From the NCBI RefSeq assembly GCF_900496995.4, contig NC_044006.1, positions 59,255,204-59,319,203 of the forward strand: a stretch of DNA of 64,000 nucleotides, given 5' to 3'. The position numbers and the translations under genes are program-made. Shown in pieces: positions 36,501-50,970 of the stretch. The DNA comes from Aquila chrysaetos chrysaetos (Eukaryota > Chordata > Aves > Accipitriformes > Accipitridae). The first letter of the stretch is position 1. Each line of letters opens with the position of its first letter. The notes below the pieces were generated by a model. That model was not told the origin of the DNA. It saw only the letters and a list, made by a program, of their open reading frames with translations, and did not search any database.

Positions 36501-39500
36501 GTATGCAGCGTGCAGAAAGGTTGTGAGTAACTGTTTGAAAGGACATCAGCTCTGCCAAATGCAATTCTGTAGTCACAGGGGCTTTTTTAAAGAAACATAA
36601 AAAATTAAACCTTGAACTTTTTAGTAATATACATGTGCATTTTAGTTGAAAAAAAGTGGCTTTCATGTTTCCTGTTCAGTTTTAATTTATAATCTGTCTT
36701 TTTAAAAAGCAAGTTTATAGTATTAATGGATAGACAGATATAGCAATGCAGTAATATATTGTACTTCAGTAATTTTTTCCCAGAGTTAGTATTTAAAATA
36801 TTTTTTTATACAAGGAAACCCATTCATGGTATTCAGACTGTGAACTAATAGAAATAAAACACTAGCAAGTTCCAGGTTTCTGTTGCACGAGTGGTTACTA
36901 TTCTGTCTCCTCATATATTTATCCTAATTACTGAATAAGATCAGGCTTCTCTGGAGAAAATGTGAGCATGCAATTGTAGTAGCATGATGCATGTACACAC
37001 ATAGAACTAATCTTTCCTGTGTGATCTGAAATTTGGCATTTCCTGCATTTTTAGCGCGTATTTTTAAACCATCATGCTTCTAATGCGTATTTTATTCCCT
37101 ACAGTTTTTACTGGAACTTGTAGAAAATAAACTGTTGTGTCCTTCCTACAAGGCACGTTTAATAGCGTTTGAACCTTCAGCACTGTAGCACAGTTAAGCA
37201 GTGTAAAGAATGGCATCTGCAGTGAAGAAGACTGTTGAAGGAGGGGAGGGTAGCTGGGCGAAAGCTGGAGCCAGGAGAAGGTTGCGAAGGATCCCGGGTT
37301 GTCTTGTATCCTTTCGTCTCCCGTGTTCACCCACATCCCAAGCACGGGGAGATCCCGACTCGCTGTGATGGGCAGCGGGCCTGTGCCACTGGTCTGGTGA
37401 CAGTGTGCATCAGGCTCACTGGTTTTGCTTGTTGGTGTTTAGCTATGAAGTTCTTATCCTGCCAGGCTTTTGGGGAGCTGCAAATGAAAGAAGGGATGCA
37501 ACACTCTATCTTAGAAAAAACTGAACAGAATTTCACAAAGACGTGGCATTTTTCTTGCCTGTGAACATTTTTTGCTAAATATCAATGAATTAAAGCATGG
37601 TTGAATATCCAAACAGTTTGCAAGGACCAACATAATTTAAAAAAATCACATAAAGCACGTTGGCAGCTTTTTGAGACTCCAATAATGCTTGAAATACCTT
37701 TTTTTACATTAATCCGTAATTTCATTAGACCATATTATTTTCACAGGTACAAGGATCCAGCATTTTACCTGCACAAGACTTCTATTTTTTTCTGAGCGTA
37801 AAACTTCATTTTTCAGCTATTCAACTAACCAACATTTCTGGGCAAGAAAACCCATGATTTCAGATCTCTGGGTGGGATTTGGAACTTGGTAAGCTCTTGT
37901 CAATTTAACCTAATATGGCTAAGAGCAATACTTCCCATCGTTGATGCTGTGCTCAAGTTTAGATGGCTGCTTTTAGAAATAACATGATCTTTGGAACTCC
38001 AGCTGAGCTGCTTCTGATATTTTTTAGAGAGAGTCTGTGGTCAAAATATACTCCTTTTGTAAATAAATAATACAGTACAATTCATATCTAAATTGCCTGT
38101 CTTCCATATGACTTAAAGATTGAGCTTTCACTAAGCAATTAAGCAATTAACTGATGTGTTTATATGACTTGTTTGCTTTCCTACCAAACTCCAGCTCCAC
38201 TGGATTAGGTTACTCCCACAGACTGACCTTGCCTTTTGTGGCTTAAGGTAGAAGCGATGACAAAATTATTGTCTCATTAATTACAGACACAATTCCTATT
38301 ACTCCTGCAAACCCTACCTGCAATCTTTTAACTTAATTTTAATTTTTGTTGATTGTCAATTATATGCCCATTCAAGTTCAACCTTGGAAACTAGTTATGC
38401 TGTAAACCAAAACCTAATTAAATAAGACAGTTGAATGAGTTTAGGAGTTGACAGCTGTTTTGCTGCTTATGTATAATTTAGGGAAAGGTGGTGCCCAAAT
38501 TGAAGCAGTTGTGAAAGGACTTGTTTTGCTCTGAAAGATGGTTATGTCAGCTTATAGATAGATCAGCATTATGACTGCTGATCTAAAAGCTTTAATGCAC
38601 TTGCCTTTGTTATTTCTTGATAAAGGAATAATGTTATCTTAAAACATGTTGCATTTTTGCTAAACTGAGAAGGGAGACACAAAAGACTGACACTGCTAGA
38701 TTAAGAAAGAAAATAATGTCCTGCTATTACGAGCCAGGAAGTAATTGTTTTTTTCATTTATTTCCCACCACGTCTAGCATCCAGTGAAAGAAATCTTTGG
38801 CTTTAGGTAAGGAATGTTTGTGCATGTGGCCTGCATCTTTCCTGAGCTGGTAAGTTGAATACATGTAGAATAAGATCTTTTACTTCAGATTTGTACCCGT
38901 AAAAGTGGTGAATAAGAAGTTTCCTTGGCTAAACGACTATACTTTTATACTGTAGAGCATTTAGCACAACAAAGCTGCAATCCCACTGGGAGTTTGATGA
39001 GAAGCAGTATTACTAACAGCACACGCTTTGCAGATATCTGGAAACTTCATCTCCATTTAATTTTTTTTGGCATGCAGCTTATCTTACTTATCAGGAAGTA
39101 AATATTTATGGATGTTTTCTCAGTTAGGTAGCTGTCCTTTTGTATATACTGAAAGTAATTCATGTAAAACATTCATGTGAATGTGATGCCTAGTATATTT
39201 CCATTTTTCAGCTAGTATTTTAACAGCAGGTGCCCCGAAAAGGCCCTGTAACATCTGAAATTGCTAGAAATTATATCAAACAGTAAAAAATTCAGTTATT
39301 TGATTATGTATTTGATAGCTTTTGTGTAGTCAGTTTCCTCTCCTTGTAGAAGAGTTTTATATAGCTCTGGCCAGAGATAAACTTGTTGCGAAATGGACAA
39401 ATAAGATAAATCTGGGCTCTGTTATGTAAATTAAAGAATCTTTTAATGAGAAATAGTTACTGTGGAAAGCTTCACCAAATGTGTTATTGCAAAGGGGGCT

Positions 39501-40023
39501 ATTGGGATACCCTAGTACTTATATTCTTCAAAACACTTTATTGTCACACAGAAATTGTTTCAACAAAAAAGCAAAAGAAAGTAATCTTTTACAACAAAAT
39601 GTTGCCTAAAATGACTGGACAGGATTGCAATAATTCTCTGTTCTACCCTGTATGGCATTGTCACAACAAATTTCCTGCTATATTTGCTGCCAGGAGTCCT
39701 TCAAATGATCAGTTATGTGATAATTAACATATAGGATAACATTTTTCTTTAACCTTGGCAGGCTTGGTATGTGGAAGTGAGGGGGCAATATGATTCCTGA
39801 ACTGACTAGTGCTTGTTTGCCCATACATTAGCTTTCTCTGGCTAACACCATCAACACATTCAGCATTAGCCAGGGTCCAAAAGCTCAGTGATGCTTAGGT
39901 TTATCTACCTATCACAAAAGCCTCCATAATTTCAATTAAGAAACTTGGCAGAGATGCGTTACTAGACTAGAACACCACCTAAGTGATGCAGGTTATATAC
40001 CATATCGGGTATTAGTTGTATGC
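33511..40023. other. Intergenic downstream of OTUD1
   Basis: No gene or recognisable repeat was seen. Some AT-rich stretches, such as 38050-38420 with AATTAAGCAATTAACTGATG, look like non-coding conserved DNA but cannot be tested here. Confidence 0.4.
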
Positions 40024-40543
40024 TGTCCTGGTTGTGGCTGGGATAGAGTTGGGTTTTTTTTGAGATAAGAAGGATTTAATAACTAAAGTACAATAAAATA
40101 TGAAAATAATAATAATAATAGCAATGAAAAGGAATATAAAAAAAAAGAAAGAAAGAAAAAGAACCCCCCCCCCCCCAAACCCAGGAAAAGACAAGTGATG
40201 CACAATGCAGTTGCTCACCACCTGCTGACTGATGCCTGAGCGGCGATATGCCCCTCATGGCTAACTTCCCCCAGTTTATATACTGAGCATGACATTCTAT
40301 GGTATGGAATATCTCTTTGGCGAGTTCAGGTCAGCTGCCCTGGCCATGCTCCCTCCCAGCTTCTTGTGCACCTGCTTGCTGGCACAGCATGGGAAACTGA
40401 AAAATCCTTAATTTAGGATAAGCGCTACTTAGCAACAACTAAACCACCAGTGTGTTATCAACATTATTCTCACACTAAATCCAAACCACACTGTACCGGC
40501 TACTTAGAAGAAAATTAACTCTATCCCAGCCAAACCCAGGACA
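40024..40543 (-). mobile_element. Avian endogenous-retrovirus solo LTR with long terminal inverted repeats
   Basis: Read on the minus strand it begins TGTCCTGGGTTTGGCTGGGA, then TAGAGTTAATTTTC, as many avian ERV LTRs do. It has a TATA-like CAGTATATAAACTGG (plus 40270-40288) and a T-rich 3' part, and ends CCAGGACA. Both ends carry the same 27-bp sequence in inverted orientation with two mismatches. It includes an A/G-rich microsatellite and 13 C at 40164-40176. Flanking bases ATGC and ACGC are only a weak target-site match. No retroviral coding sequence accompanies it. Confidence 0.85.
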
Positions 40544-43500
40544 ACGCTCACACCTGAAGTTGCAACATGGACCTGAAATGCACTTTGATTGCATGTAAGA
40601 ATCACCAGGCAATTTCAGCATTTATCTTTGCAGCTGTGTGTCCTGGGTGACCTCGGATTTCTTTGGGCTGGTTTGACCCAGGTTCTCTCTGGCCAAGCTG
40701 TCCGCCCCTGGGAGCAGTCAGGCACGTGCCCCCTGACAGCCGGTGTCCCGGGCCGGCGTCTGCTGGCTCAGTGGCTGGGACGGGACAGCTCGGAGAAGGA
40801 GTGGGGTCAGCGAGCCCTGAGCCGGGTGGGTCAACACCACTCCTTGAATTCCCCTTTGGAACTACTAATGTCTGTGACATTGCTTGGTGAGTAAATAGCA
40901 ATAGAGTAAATACCAGAGAAAATCTGACTTTTTTTTGTTGTTATCTGGAAGCACACAAGATGTATTGCACTAGACCCATCCGCAGTTGACAAAAGAGAAA
41001 CTGCTCCAGGTAGGCTGTATTTGAAAGGAACGATGGCATCCATCATCCCAGAGACAGGTTATAAAACATGAACCTTGGCAGTGGCCCCAGCCTTAACATC
41101 TACAGCAAATCATTCTGCCAACTAGGCTTCTAGCCTGTGAGACCAAGTAGGTAATAGTAGATGCTCTACTTCAGTCAAGGGATTGAGTTAATCTCTGCTA
41201 AGATTTTTGGTGCTTCCTAAAGCCTTTGAGCTTTATCTCAGTGCTCTCTGGATTGAGCTCTCACCAGCCAGCAGCTACATCAAATCTCTTTCGGTCACTT
41301 AATATTGACAGAGGAGGTAGACAAGAAGCAGGTACTGTCGCTCTGTAGGGAAACTTGTGCTCCACCATATCTCATTGGTTCTCCTAACAGTGTCTTATAT
41401 CACTCCTGTCTAGTATGAAGTGTGAGGAAAAAGAAATTATACACCACTGGAACACAGCATCAGTTCCCTCTCACTACTCACTTAAGATCTCTCAGATAAA
41501 AATCTTCAAATCTGCCAAGCTAGATACACTTACTTTTTTTTTCTACAAACTATAAATATATCACTAGGAGTTTATAGCTAGCCATGGAGGCATTTTACAG
41601 CTCTGAAAATGCTACAGATATTTGGTCACATGGAGAACTTCAGTGGGATGCAATCAGTTTTCTACCAAATTCAACCCTGGATCCAGATTTATCTGCTGCT
41701 CAGATACTTGTTTCAGTCTATTTACTACCACCATTATGTATTTAAACCCCTCATAAACTTTAAGTGTTTATTCCCATAGCATAGGGAGGAAATGTTGGAG
41801 ATTGTTTCCAGTGATAGTGAATACTCTCAAAGCTAGGAAGGAGAGGAGAGTAGCACCTTATGGTAGGGAATGTTCCATGACTGCTTAAAACCAAGAACCC
41901 CCACCCCCCTGAAATTCATTCTTGACATGGGCATTTTAACTTCTAGTCGTCTTTTTTAAGTGAAGCTGTGATATTAGGCCAGATCTTATGTATAGATCCC
42001 TTTTCCATGCAGATATCTGCAGTGATTGTGAATGAGGAAGGAAAAAGTCAATAAAATAACTGGACAAAAATGTTTGTATACTCACCAAAAAGATTAGGAA
42101 TGGATTTCTATCCTCTCACTACTAAAAAGACTAACACTTGGAAAGAATCATTTCAGACTGAAAGCCTTCTTTAGAAAGCCTTATTCTTGCTAAATATTCC
42201 TCATTTAGAGTGCATGCTTATGCATTTACTAAACACTCCAAAGAGAGGATCAGGACTGTGCCAACAAAAATGAAAGTGATGTGTCTGAGACTGAAGTGCA
42301 GCATGTGAGGAAGCCTTGCTTTTCAATGGCCTGACCTGTGGATTTTGCATCTCACTTATAACTTTGCCTTCATTTCCTTGGCATAAAAAATGCTTTTCAC
42401 ATATTTTGCAACACATTACCTTTTCCCACCCAGAGATTAAATATGAATAAACATCTTGGCTCTTGGAAGTCAAGTCTAAAATATATTTTAGTAATTACAT
42501 CTGGTAAGATTTGATCTATGTGTTGTTTTCAATTTCACAAACTTTATGGTGTAATTCAAGCACACAGCTGTGAAAAGTAAGTTTGTAAAGAAGTATTAGT
42601 TCCACCTTTATAGACTTTTTAAGTAAGTGCTTACAGCTGTGTTAAGTTTGATAAATAGTAAGGGAATTCTGAATGGGAAATATTATGTGAATAGGATGTT
42701 ATAAAAATCTGACATTTCTTGTTCTTATGTACTTTATTGTAAATTTCCAGATTTAATTTCTTAGGGGGAAAAAAAGAATTGAGAATGGAGCTTATTTGGG
42801 CTCTTTGCTGCTGTGCTGACAGGCCCACTCATCCCAGCAAAACTCTGAACCTTGTCACCTTCCTGAAAGAACAGCCTTTACCTCTAGCTATTGCAGGTGG
42901 GAAATTCACACAGATTCTTAAAAGAAAATCTTTGCAGGGTAGAATGTAATAGCCACGGCTGTACAGAAGGTCAGCATCATCACCTGTAAGGTATTTGAAA
43001 TGTCGTTTCCTGACTTTTCTTCCTTCTGTGCTGCCCAGTGAGATGAAGAAAGAAAATTACTCTGCTAGTCTTTTGGGGTATGTCTGCACTGCAAAGCACA
43101 GTGCTGCGCAGGGACACCCCGTCGAGCTCAGCAGGGGCAGCAACGTTGCAATGGCAGCACGCTGCTCGTTAGGTAGAAGGAAAAAGCAGGTCTCTGAAGG
43201 AGGTTAGTAGGATCCTGAGCCACAGGATTGTTTTGCTGTCTCTCCCAGTGCACACACAGGGTCCTGGGCGCTCTGGTGAGGTTCGGTGTCAACACTCAGG
43301 GGCACAGGTCAGCCTTCAGGGATTTAACTTGATGGACTAGATTTCAAGGTATTCTTACTTTGTGCAGAGCTGCCATGCAACAGTCTTGCAATACCAAGCT
43401 GTAATAATTGTATAAGGAGTATGTAGCCCCAGGAGAGAACTGAAGATACTATATTACAGACGTATAAAACTTCCATGTATATTCAAATTGCCATTTAATA

Positions 43501-46500
43501 GGAAGCTGTGGTGACTACAAGCAGGAAAATGGTATAACAGTTATAAAATAACATAAACCACTTCTCAGCAATTCTGGTGGAGAGGAGAGGGAATTACATG
43601 ACAACAGCTCATTTCCAACCCCAAGCTAATATGACTTAGCTGCTTTGCCAGTCCTTGGGATTCAAAGGTCTGAATTGCCTCCTCCGACCCCTCCTTGGAC
43701 CCCACTTACAACGTGCTATGCTACAGCTGCAGAGCTCAAAAGGGTGGCCTAGAATAACAAGATGTTCTACAGTCATACTTCTGTGAAACATTTAAACTTT
43801 GTTCTGTTTTTTCTGAAGGTTTAGGAGGAAGCTGCCTGTTCCTAAATCATGTGCAATCTTTAAAGGTCAAAACACAGCCCCTAATGCACAGGCAAAGAAA
43901 AAGTTTCTTTGCTCTGGCTACTTGAAAAATAAGGCTTTCACTGTCCATCATCCCAGGCAGGGCTGTCACTGTCCCACCAGCTTGTATTCCCATCTCTGTC
44001 TCCTGCATTACTTTCAACTTTGCTTTTACCCTCTCAGCCCCTTCTCGCTATCCTTCTGCTAACCTCTCACTGTCCTCTGATCCTGATGCCTCTTCCCGGT
44101 CCCTTGCAGTATGCATCACTTGCAGTGGTGAGGACCACTTTTCACAGCATCTCTTCTAGTAACGTTGGATCTAATCCCCCTGACCCACAGAGTGGCCGCT
44201 GTTTTTCAAGAGGGCATAGCAACACCGCTCATATGAATAGCAAGCCTAGTTTTTACTGGCCATATCCTGGCAGGAACTAGATCCCTTATTAACGACGGGA
44301 TCTAGCGGTCATTTGGAACAAGGCGGTCTTCCTCTTGTTTTCACGAGAAAGCTAAACAAATCACAAGTTTGAATGCTACCACAAGCCTTCACAGCACTGC
44401 AAATCCCGGAGCTGTCAGCAGAAGCGCTGTTGTGGAGGGCAGGGAGCGGGGCAGAGCGAGGAGCCGCTGGGGCCAGGGCCGGTTCTGCACAGGCCCTGGC
44501 AAAGCTCAGCTCTGTCCTGATCCAGGGGTGAGGAGGCTTAGGCAGCAGCAGGAAGGTCTGAAGACTTTGTTGTTATTTTAAGACCTGCTTTTTCTAAAAC
44601 TCTTTAGTTCTCGATAATTTCAGTTCATTGTATAGTCGCTGGTAACTGCCAAGAGCTGTAACAAAGGCTATTTTACCATGGTGCTCTGCTTCGCTTGCAT
44701 TGCTGAGAGATCAGAGCTGTAGGCACTGCAGACAAATCAGCCCACTGAGAGGGCCACCAGCTATCCCGATGGACCAGAGCCCGCAGCTTGGTCTGAAAGT
44801 AGGTGAGTGAGGCCCCCAAGTAAGCAGAGCAGTTGGTTTGCCTGCTAGTGCCTTAGCTATTGCTCCCTGGAAACATGACGTCTGACAGGCTATGATACCT
44901 CTCCACCCTTTGAAAACATGGTGTTTTGTGAGGTCCGTACTACTTTACGGTTTTGAAAAGCTGTGTTAGACTGCAAATTCTTCTGCCTTTGGGTCATCTT
45001 GTATTCTACATGGCACCCTATAAAACTGTCACCTTGATTGGGAATTGTAAGTTAAAATCCCTGCAATAGCACAGCTTTACCCACAGCTTCATCGGTGGCC
45101 AGTGGCTGTGACAGTCATGCAGCTGCTTTTGCTCAATTTCTGCATATCAGAGATGAAGGAACACCTTTCTTACAGCATTAACATGCCACGAGCTACAACT
45201 AAAGGGCTTTATAAACAGCAGAATGTACAATAGAGCTGCTGTGAGTCATGGTAGATTTGATACATGCACTTTATTTTTCCTTACTTTTCTGCGCTTGTAA
45301 ATAGGTAATTCATGATAGATGCGACTGAAACATTTGACATTTCTAGTCTTCCATTCTGTTAGGCTCCTTTCGCTGTTTTCCTTTAGGCTGTAACCCTTTT
45401 CTGGCAAACTTGCTTTGAATTTGTTTTTGAATAGGTACATGTGCGTATGTCTATTTATATACTAAAATATAACTTGTATTCTCAATGTTTTAGTAGGAGA
45501 GAAATATAGCACTTATGCATCTGTAAGTATTTGCAGATTAAACAGAAAACTCACACAATAGATCCAGTTATTAACTGTTCTGCTAAAAACAGTCTTTATA
45601 AAAGCCAAAAGAAGTATCTTATGTTCAAATACGTAACAATTAAAATCCCTTAATAAGCATATCATTGTAATGCTAGTCTTACATTTGAACAGAATGATGT
45701 CTCTGACACCATTTCCATTTAAAAAAAATGCATAAATTTCATATAGCTGTCATTAAAACCACATTCGTTTCAGTGAAGTTCACAACTTTCAAAACGACAG
45801 AGACTTGCCATCCATTTCTTTGTATGTACAGCCCTGGTAGGACCAGTAATGTTGTTTGTACTTTGGCCAAGGCAGAACACCATGCCAGCTCTTTGATTAA
45901 TAATAATTTGCAAAATAAGTTCCCTCCTCTCAGGCTATTTCATAAAACTAATTTGTTTTAATTTGTTGTATGAAAGATTTTATCTCTATCCCAAACATGA
46001 CTAGGGATAGAAACACGTTCACAAAGCTTTTTGTTCCTAAACTTATGTGTTGTTTATTGTAGTATCTCTTCAATGCCTTTAAAAAACATAAGAAGATTAA
46101 AAACCTCAGTATGTTATATTCCACTGACAGATGAGATTGAGTCTTTTTTATCTTACATAACTGGATAAATGATTTTTTAGCAAAATAGCATTACCATCAT
46201 ATGGTCTTATCTCAAGCAGTAGGTGCATAAATAATCTCCAATAGAAATGCCTTTAAAAATAGAAAGGGAAAAGTGAGTTGTACTGCATACCTTTGGCTTT
46301 CAGTTCTACCAGTACAGTTATATACTGAAATCTTGTGATGCTGTGCTATTTCAACTGTGCAGAAAATTGGTCCCCTGTAAATAAGTGTCACGCATCTGGG
46401 TGTGTATCAGTGTAATAATAATTCGTGCTTACTTCTCCAGTGTTCAGAACTCTTTTTCCTTACAGTGCTGAACCTGTAAATAAATGAATCAGACACCTAA

Positions 46501-49500
46501 ATAATGGGAATGAGAATAATAGTTATGTTGTTCGTGATGTGTCTCGTGTTTCATTACTCTCTGCAGTTCCTCACAGGTTTTAGTCAAGCAGAAGTCTAGC
46601 TCAATTGTAAAAGCCAGTGTGAGCTAAATGTGCTTTTGGCTAAACTTCCTTACCTTCCTTTTTCGTTGCTTTCAGTTAGCGTGCCAGAAAAGTTCACCAA
46701 TCTTGAAAAGAGACACCATCTTAATTTGTTACATATGTCACTACAAACAGATGCTTATGATGGAGGAATTCAGTAGCTTCTTAAAGAGATTAACAGATTA
46801 CTTTACAGTTTGAAGGGAGCATTATTAGAGGATTAGAAACCTCTCTTAATGACTAAGATTAAAAGCACTAGCAAGCTAAGGTGTTACACTGCTTGATTTG
46901 CAAAGATATAGGTATGTGGGTGTGCACTTTCTAACCTTATGAGTAGATGTGGTTTTGGCTGATGTGGAAAGCATTATTGGTGCCAGAATTCCTAAACACA
47001 CCCAGAACACCTATTATAAACACACTGAGAGCACCTACCGTTGCTGCTAGAGAGGGGAAGAATCAAAGTTTAGCTTTACAACACACTGAAAAAAACCTGC
47101 TGATGTGGTGAACTATTTTTAAGTACAATGTTTATTTCAACAAAAATTGGAATCTACATACAAAACATTTTTGAAGTTATTTTCGATTGTATGTTAAATA
47201 AAGAATGCAATAGACTTTTACTGAACAGTGTGCTTTTAATGCCGTATGTATACTGTGGTTCTTAAAGCTCATGAATTTGTTAAAAGCTGTATGAAAGTGT
47301 GCTTCTTGTAATGTTTGCAATGTAAAAATTACATTGTAGTGTAAAACTGGTTATTTTTTTAAACTTCTCATTTATACAGTTAAGACCAAGCAACTCCATT
47401 TCTCTCATGATGGATAAATGTGTATGGATAATGGCAGTCATTGTGGCAGTGCATGCAAAATAGTTATTGCAACAGCCATCACTTTGAAGAAACCTAACCT
47501 GTTTGCAGCATACAGCTGGGCCCCTGGACCCAAGTGAGTGCTACCTGAGCTCAACATTTTCAATATTCAGTTCTACAATGTAAAAAAGTTTTCGCCCTGT
47601 AACAAGACTCCTCTGAAATGATTGCATTTTTCAGAGCTATGGTTTCAATCCAAAACTATACCTCTAACAATTGCACACTCTTGGTAGCTGTTCAGAAAAT
47701 AATTTAAGGCTTATAAACTCTGTCAGAAAAAAAGTCTTTTCCAGGAATTTTTCCAGTTTTTTCAAGAATTGTCCCTTCAGCTTCGAACACTCCTGTGTCA
47801 CTTACTTGCCGTTAGGAAAAAGAAATACCTGCAGTGAATGAATCCACAGCTGTGGGAGTCGGGATCCTACAACTGCTTTTTGCAGAATAAGAATATCGGA
47901 GCAGCTGGATTGATTCAGAGTGAGGGGTCAGCAGCGCCTGGTATTCTCTCTCCTGTAGTAGCTATAAGCAGACACCTGGAGGGAGGACTAAGAACAGGCT
48001 AAGCATATGTGATATTTCCCCCTAAAATTTTGCCCACACCTGACTACTCACAGCTAAGGGGGTTGACTGTTGTGTCGATCTGTTTGGTAACCCCTTCTCC
48101 TGCAAGCATGCCCCAGGCAACGGGCACTCTCCCTTGGTTTCCCTTGCACCTATATTTCCTTTGGCCATGCATGGCACCCTTCGAATGTCTTGTATCTCAC
48201 CCCACGTCCTTGGGGAAACTGCATGGGTGAAGCTGAGCAACTCCCACCCCCCGAACAGGCAGTGCTGGCGGGGGCAGGAACGCCCAGCTGCCCATTACCA
48301 GCATTTCACACCATCAGCCGCCGCTGTCTTGGACCTCCCAGGCCTCAGCAACAAAACCTGTTAAAACGACGAAGCTGAACCTTCCGAAGATGAACCCTAA
48401 CTGCCAATGTAAATAGAGAAAAAGGCTTCCTTCAACTTCCAGAGACAATAAATGACCTGTTGCTCCTGTTTCCCTGTAGGAGATAAACATCTCACCACCT
48501 TGCCTTGCTAACACTCTGTCCTGGAGACTCCAGTTACCTTTTCTCTCAGGTGATTGGCATACCTAACTCAACTCAGAGGAATTTCTTCAGCTTGTATTTG
48601 GCTTTGAGTATCACTGCCCTGTTTGACGAAAGGTCTGCATGCCTGCAAGCCCTTTCCCCCTCTGTATCAGCTGGTCTATGGAAGATTTTCCTCTTCCCGT
48701 AAACTCTTCCTTTCTCATGCCCTTGGACATTCATGGTGGTAACAAGTACTGCCAAGGAAATGGCTATCAAAGCAATGGTATTGTTTGAATTACTGCTCGC
48801 TCTTTGTTTCATTTTTAGGCTGTATTTAGTGTCAGTAACAAAGACTTAAGCTTTACTAGCACTGAATCCTGAGCGTAGCGGAAGTCAAGGCGGTGAGGTT
48901 AGGATAACTGGGTAAGTAGGCCAATAAGTAATTATGATAAGAAGGTTAGGATAATTAGTAGCAGCAATAAATGGCCAAAGTTATCCTACTTGAGTTCTCT
49001 GTTCTACATTTTGTCAGTGATCGTTTCCTTAGGACTAGTTACGAGAAGCAGCAATAACTTGTTAAACACTGTTGCAGTCATAGAAGTTAAAATTAAATGA
49101 CGGTGATGGGGAGGGATTACTATTGTTTGATGTAAAAAGTATAATGTAACTGGTGTTAGTAAAGTGGTATATTTTACATTGAGTGATAAAGTAGATGGAC
49201 ATTAATGAGCACTGAAAGTTCAAATCTGAAGTCAATGCAAATGGAAAGATAAGAAAGGTTTAACCAGCAACACATTCAAAGTGAAATAGCCTGCAGCTGG
49301 CAGGACTAAAAAGGGATATTAAAGAAAAGCACATGGTTAGCAGTTTGGTGCATCTAGGATTAATATTTGCACACAGACTGTGCTCAGCAGTGGAGATATG
49401 AAATTCCAGGTGAAATGTAGTTCTTGGCTTTCTTTCAGTGTCTTTTCTTCTACTACTTTTAGAGTTTATGTCTATTGCGCCTGGCCTTTTCACTCCAGCT

Positions 49501-50377
49501 CCTCTTAGTATTGAAGTCTGGGTGACTTTGAGTGTAGGCCAGCGTATGTGGAACAGACTATCCGCTTCCAAGTAGGATACAAGTCAGATCGTTCATGGGC
49601 TAATAATTCTGCATCTTTCCTGTAGTTTGTCTCAAAGTGAAACGTGTTCTTCCCTAAGTGTCACTGTTACCTGGTGGAGCATGTAAATGCAAAGAACCAC
49701 AGACACACATTGGTTGAAAGAGAAGTGACAGCTACACAAAGGATGCAGCTTTGCCATGAAGTTGCCCAGTTGAAGTGCCAAAGGAAACCTTCAGAGAACA
49801 CGTCACAGCTGCATATTCTGCTTTCTTGCCATTGCTGTTTTCTTTTTCTGTCCACATTATGCTAGAAATTAAAGTCAGTAGTAAAGGCTATATCCTTGTC
49901 CCAGAGATTCCTGTCTGAAGAATTTACAGCTTGAATAATAGTCTTGTAGCCTGCCAAATGCATGCCAGCTTTTGTTTTCATCTATGTTAGTAGAAGTCAC
50001 TAGGCAAGGGTTACACTGTAACATTTTCTTAAAAGATAAGGAAAACAGTGATCATTGAGTTTGTTACTACATACATGTCTTTCTGAATATGCTCTAGCAA
50101 CAGTTCACTTGCAGCAGGGATGACAGGACCAGAGGAGAGAATATTACTGTAACATGTCCTTCAGCATCTCCTGAGTTTGCAGAAGTGCACAGGGGTTTTT
50201 TTCCCAAACAAAACAATCGGCTTCAGAGACAGGTCTAAATTTAAATTTTGCAGTTTGCCTGCAGCCTGGAGGAGGAACTGAGAAATTCCCCTTGCTGAAA
50301 GGGAAAACATCGGTGACAAAATGATGACACAGCTCTTGAATTCCTCATGCTTCACTCTTTGGTCCCATGTGATACAG
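40544..50377. other. Intergenic between two LTRs
   Basis: No gene was recognised. An isolated AATAAA with downstream GT-rich sequence occurs at 47197. The rest is mixed AT-rich sequence with short frames only. Confidence 0.4.
47197..47202 (+). terminator. Orphan AATAAA poly(A)-like signal
   Basis: GTTAAATAAAGAATGC is followed within about 30 bases by a GTGTGCTTTTAATG element, the layout of a real cleavage site. No coding sequence precedes it, so at most it ends a non-coding RNA. Confidence 0.25.
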
Positions 50378-50970
50378 TGTCGTGGTTTAACCCCAGCCAG
50401 CAACTAAGTCCCACACAACTGCTCACTCACTTCCCCTCTGGTGGGATGGGGGAGACAATCGGAAGAGTAAAAGTGAGAAAACTCATGGGTTGAGATAAAG
50501 ACAATTTAATAGATAAAGCAAAGGCCACACATGCAAGCAAAGCAAAACAAGGAATTCATTCACCACTTCCCATGGGCAGGCAGGTGTTCAGCCATCTCCA
50601 GGAAAGCAGGGCTCCATCACGCCTAATGGTGACTTGGGAAGACAAACGCCATCACTCCAAACTTCCCCCCTTTCTTCTGCCCCAGCTTTATATGCTGAGC
50701 GTGGTGTCATATGGTCTGGAATATCCCCTTGGCCAGTTGGGGTCAGCTGTCCCAGCTGTGTCTCCTCCCAACTTCTTGTGCCCCCCCCCAGCCTCCTCAC
50801 TGGTGGGGTGGGGTAAGAAGCAGAGAAGGCCTTGACTCTGGGTAAGCACTGCTCAGCAGTAACGAAAACATCCCTGGGTTATCAACACTGTTTTCAGCAC
50901 AAATCCAAAACATAGCCCCATACTAACTACTATGAAAAAAATTAACTCTATTCCAGCCGAAACCAGCACA
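50378..50970 (-). mobile_element. Avian endogenous-retrovirus solo LTR
   Basis: On the minus strand it starts TGTGCTGGTTTCGGCTGGAA, carries GCATATAAAGC as a TATA box, a 3' ATTAAA/TTTATC region, and ends GGTTAAACCACGACA. It shares many segments with the LTR at 40024 (AGAAGTTGGGAGG, CAGCTGACC and the TATA region), so they are of the same broad family. Flanking TACAG and TATAG may be a 5-bp target-site duplication with one change. No internal viral sequence is present, so it is a solo LTR. Confidence 0.9.
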
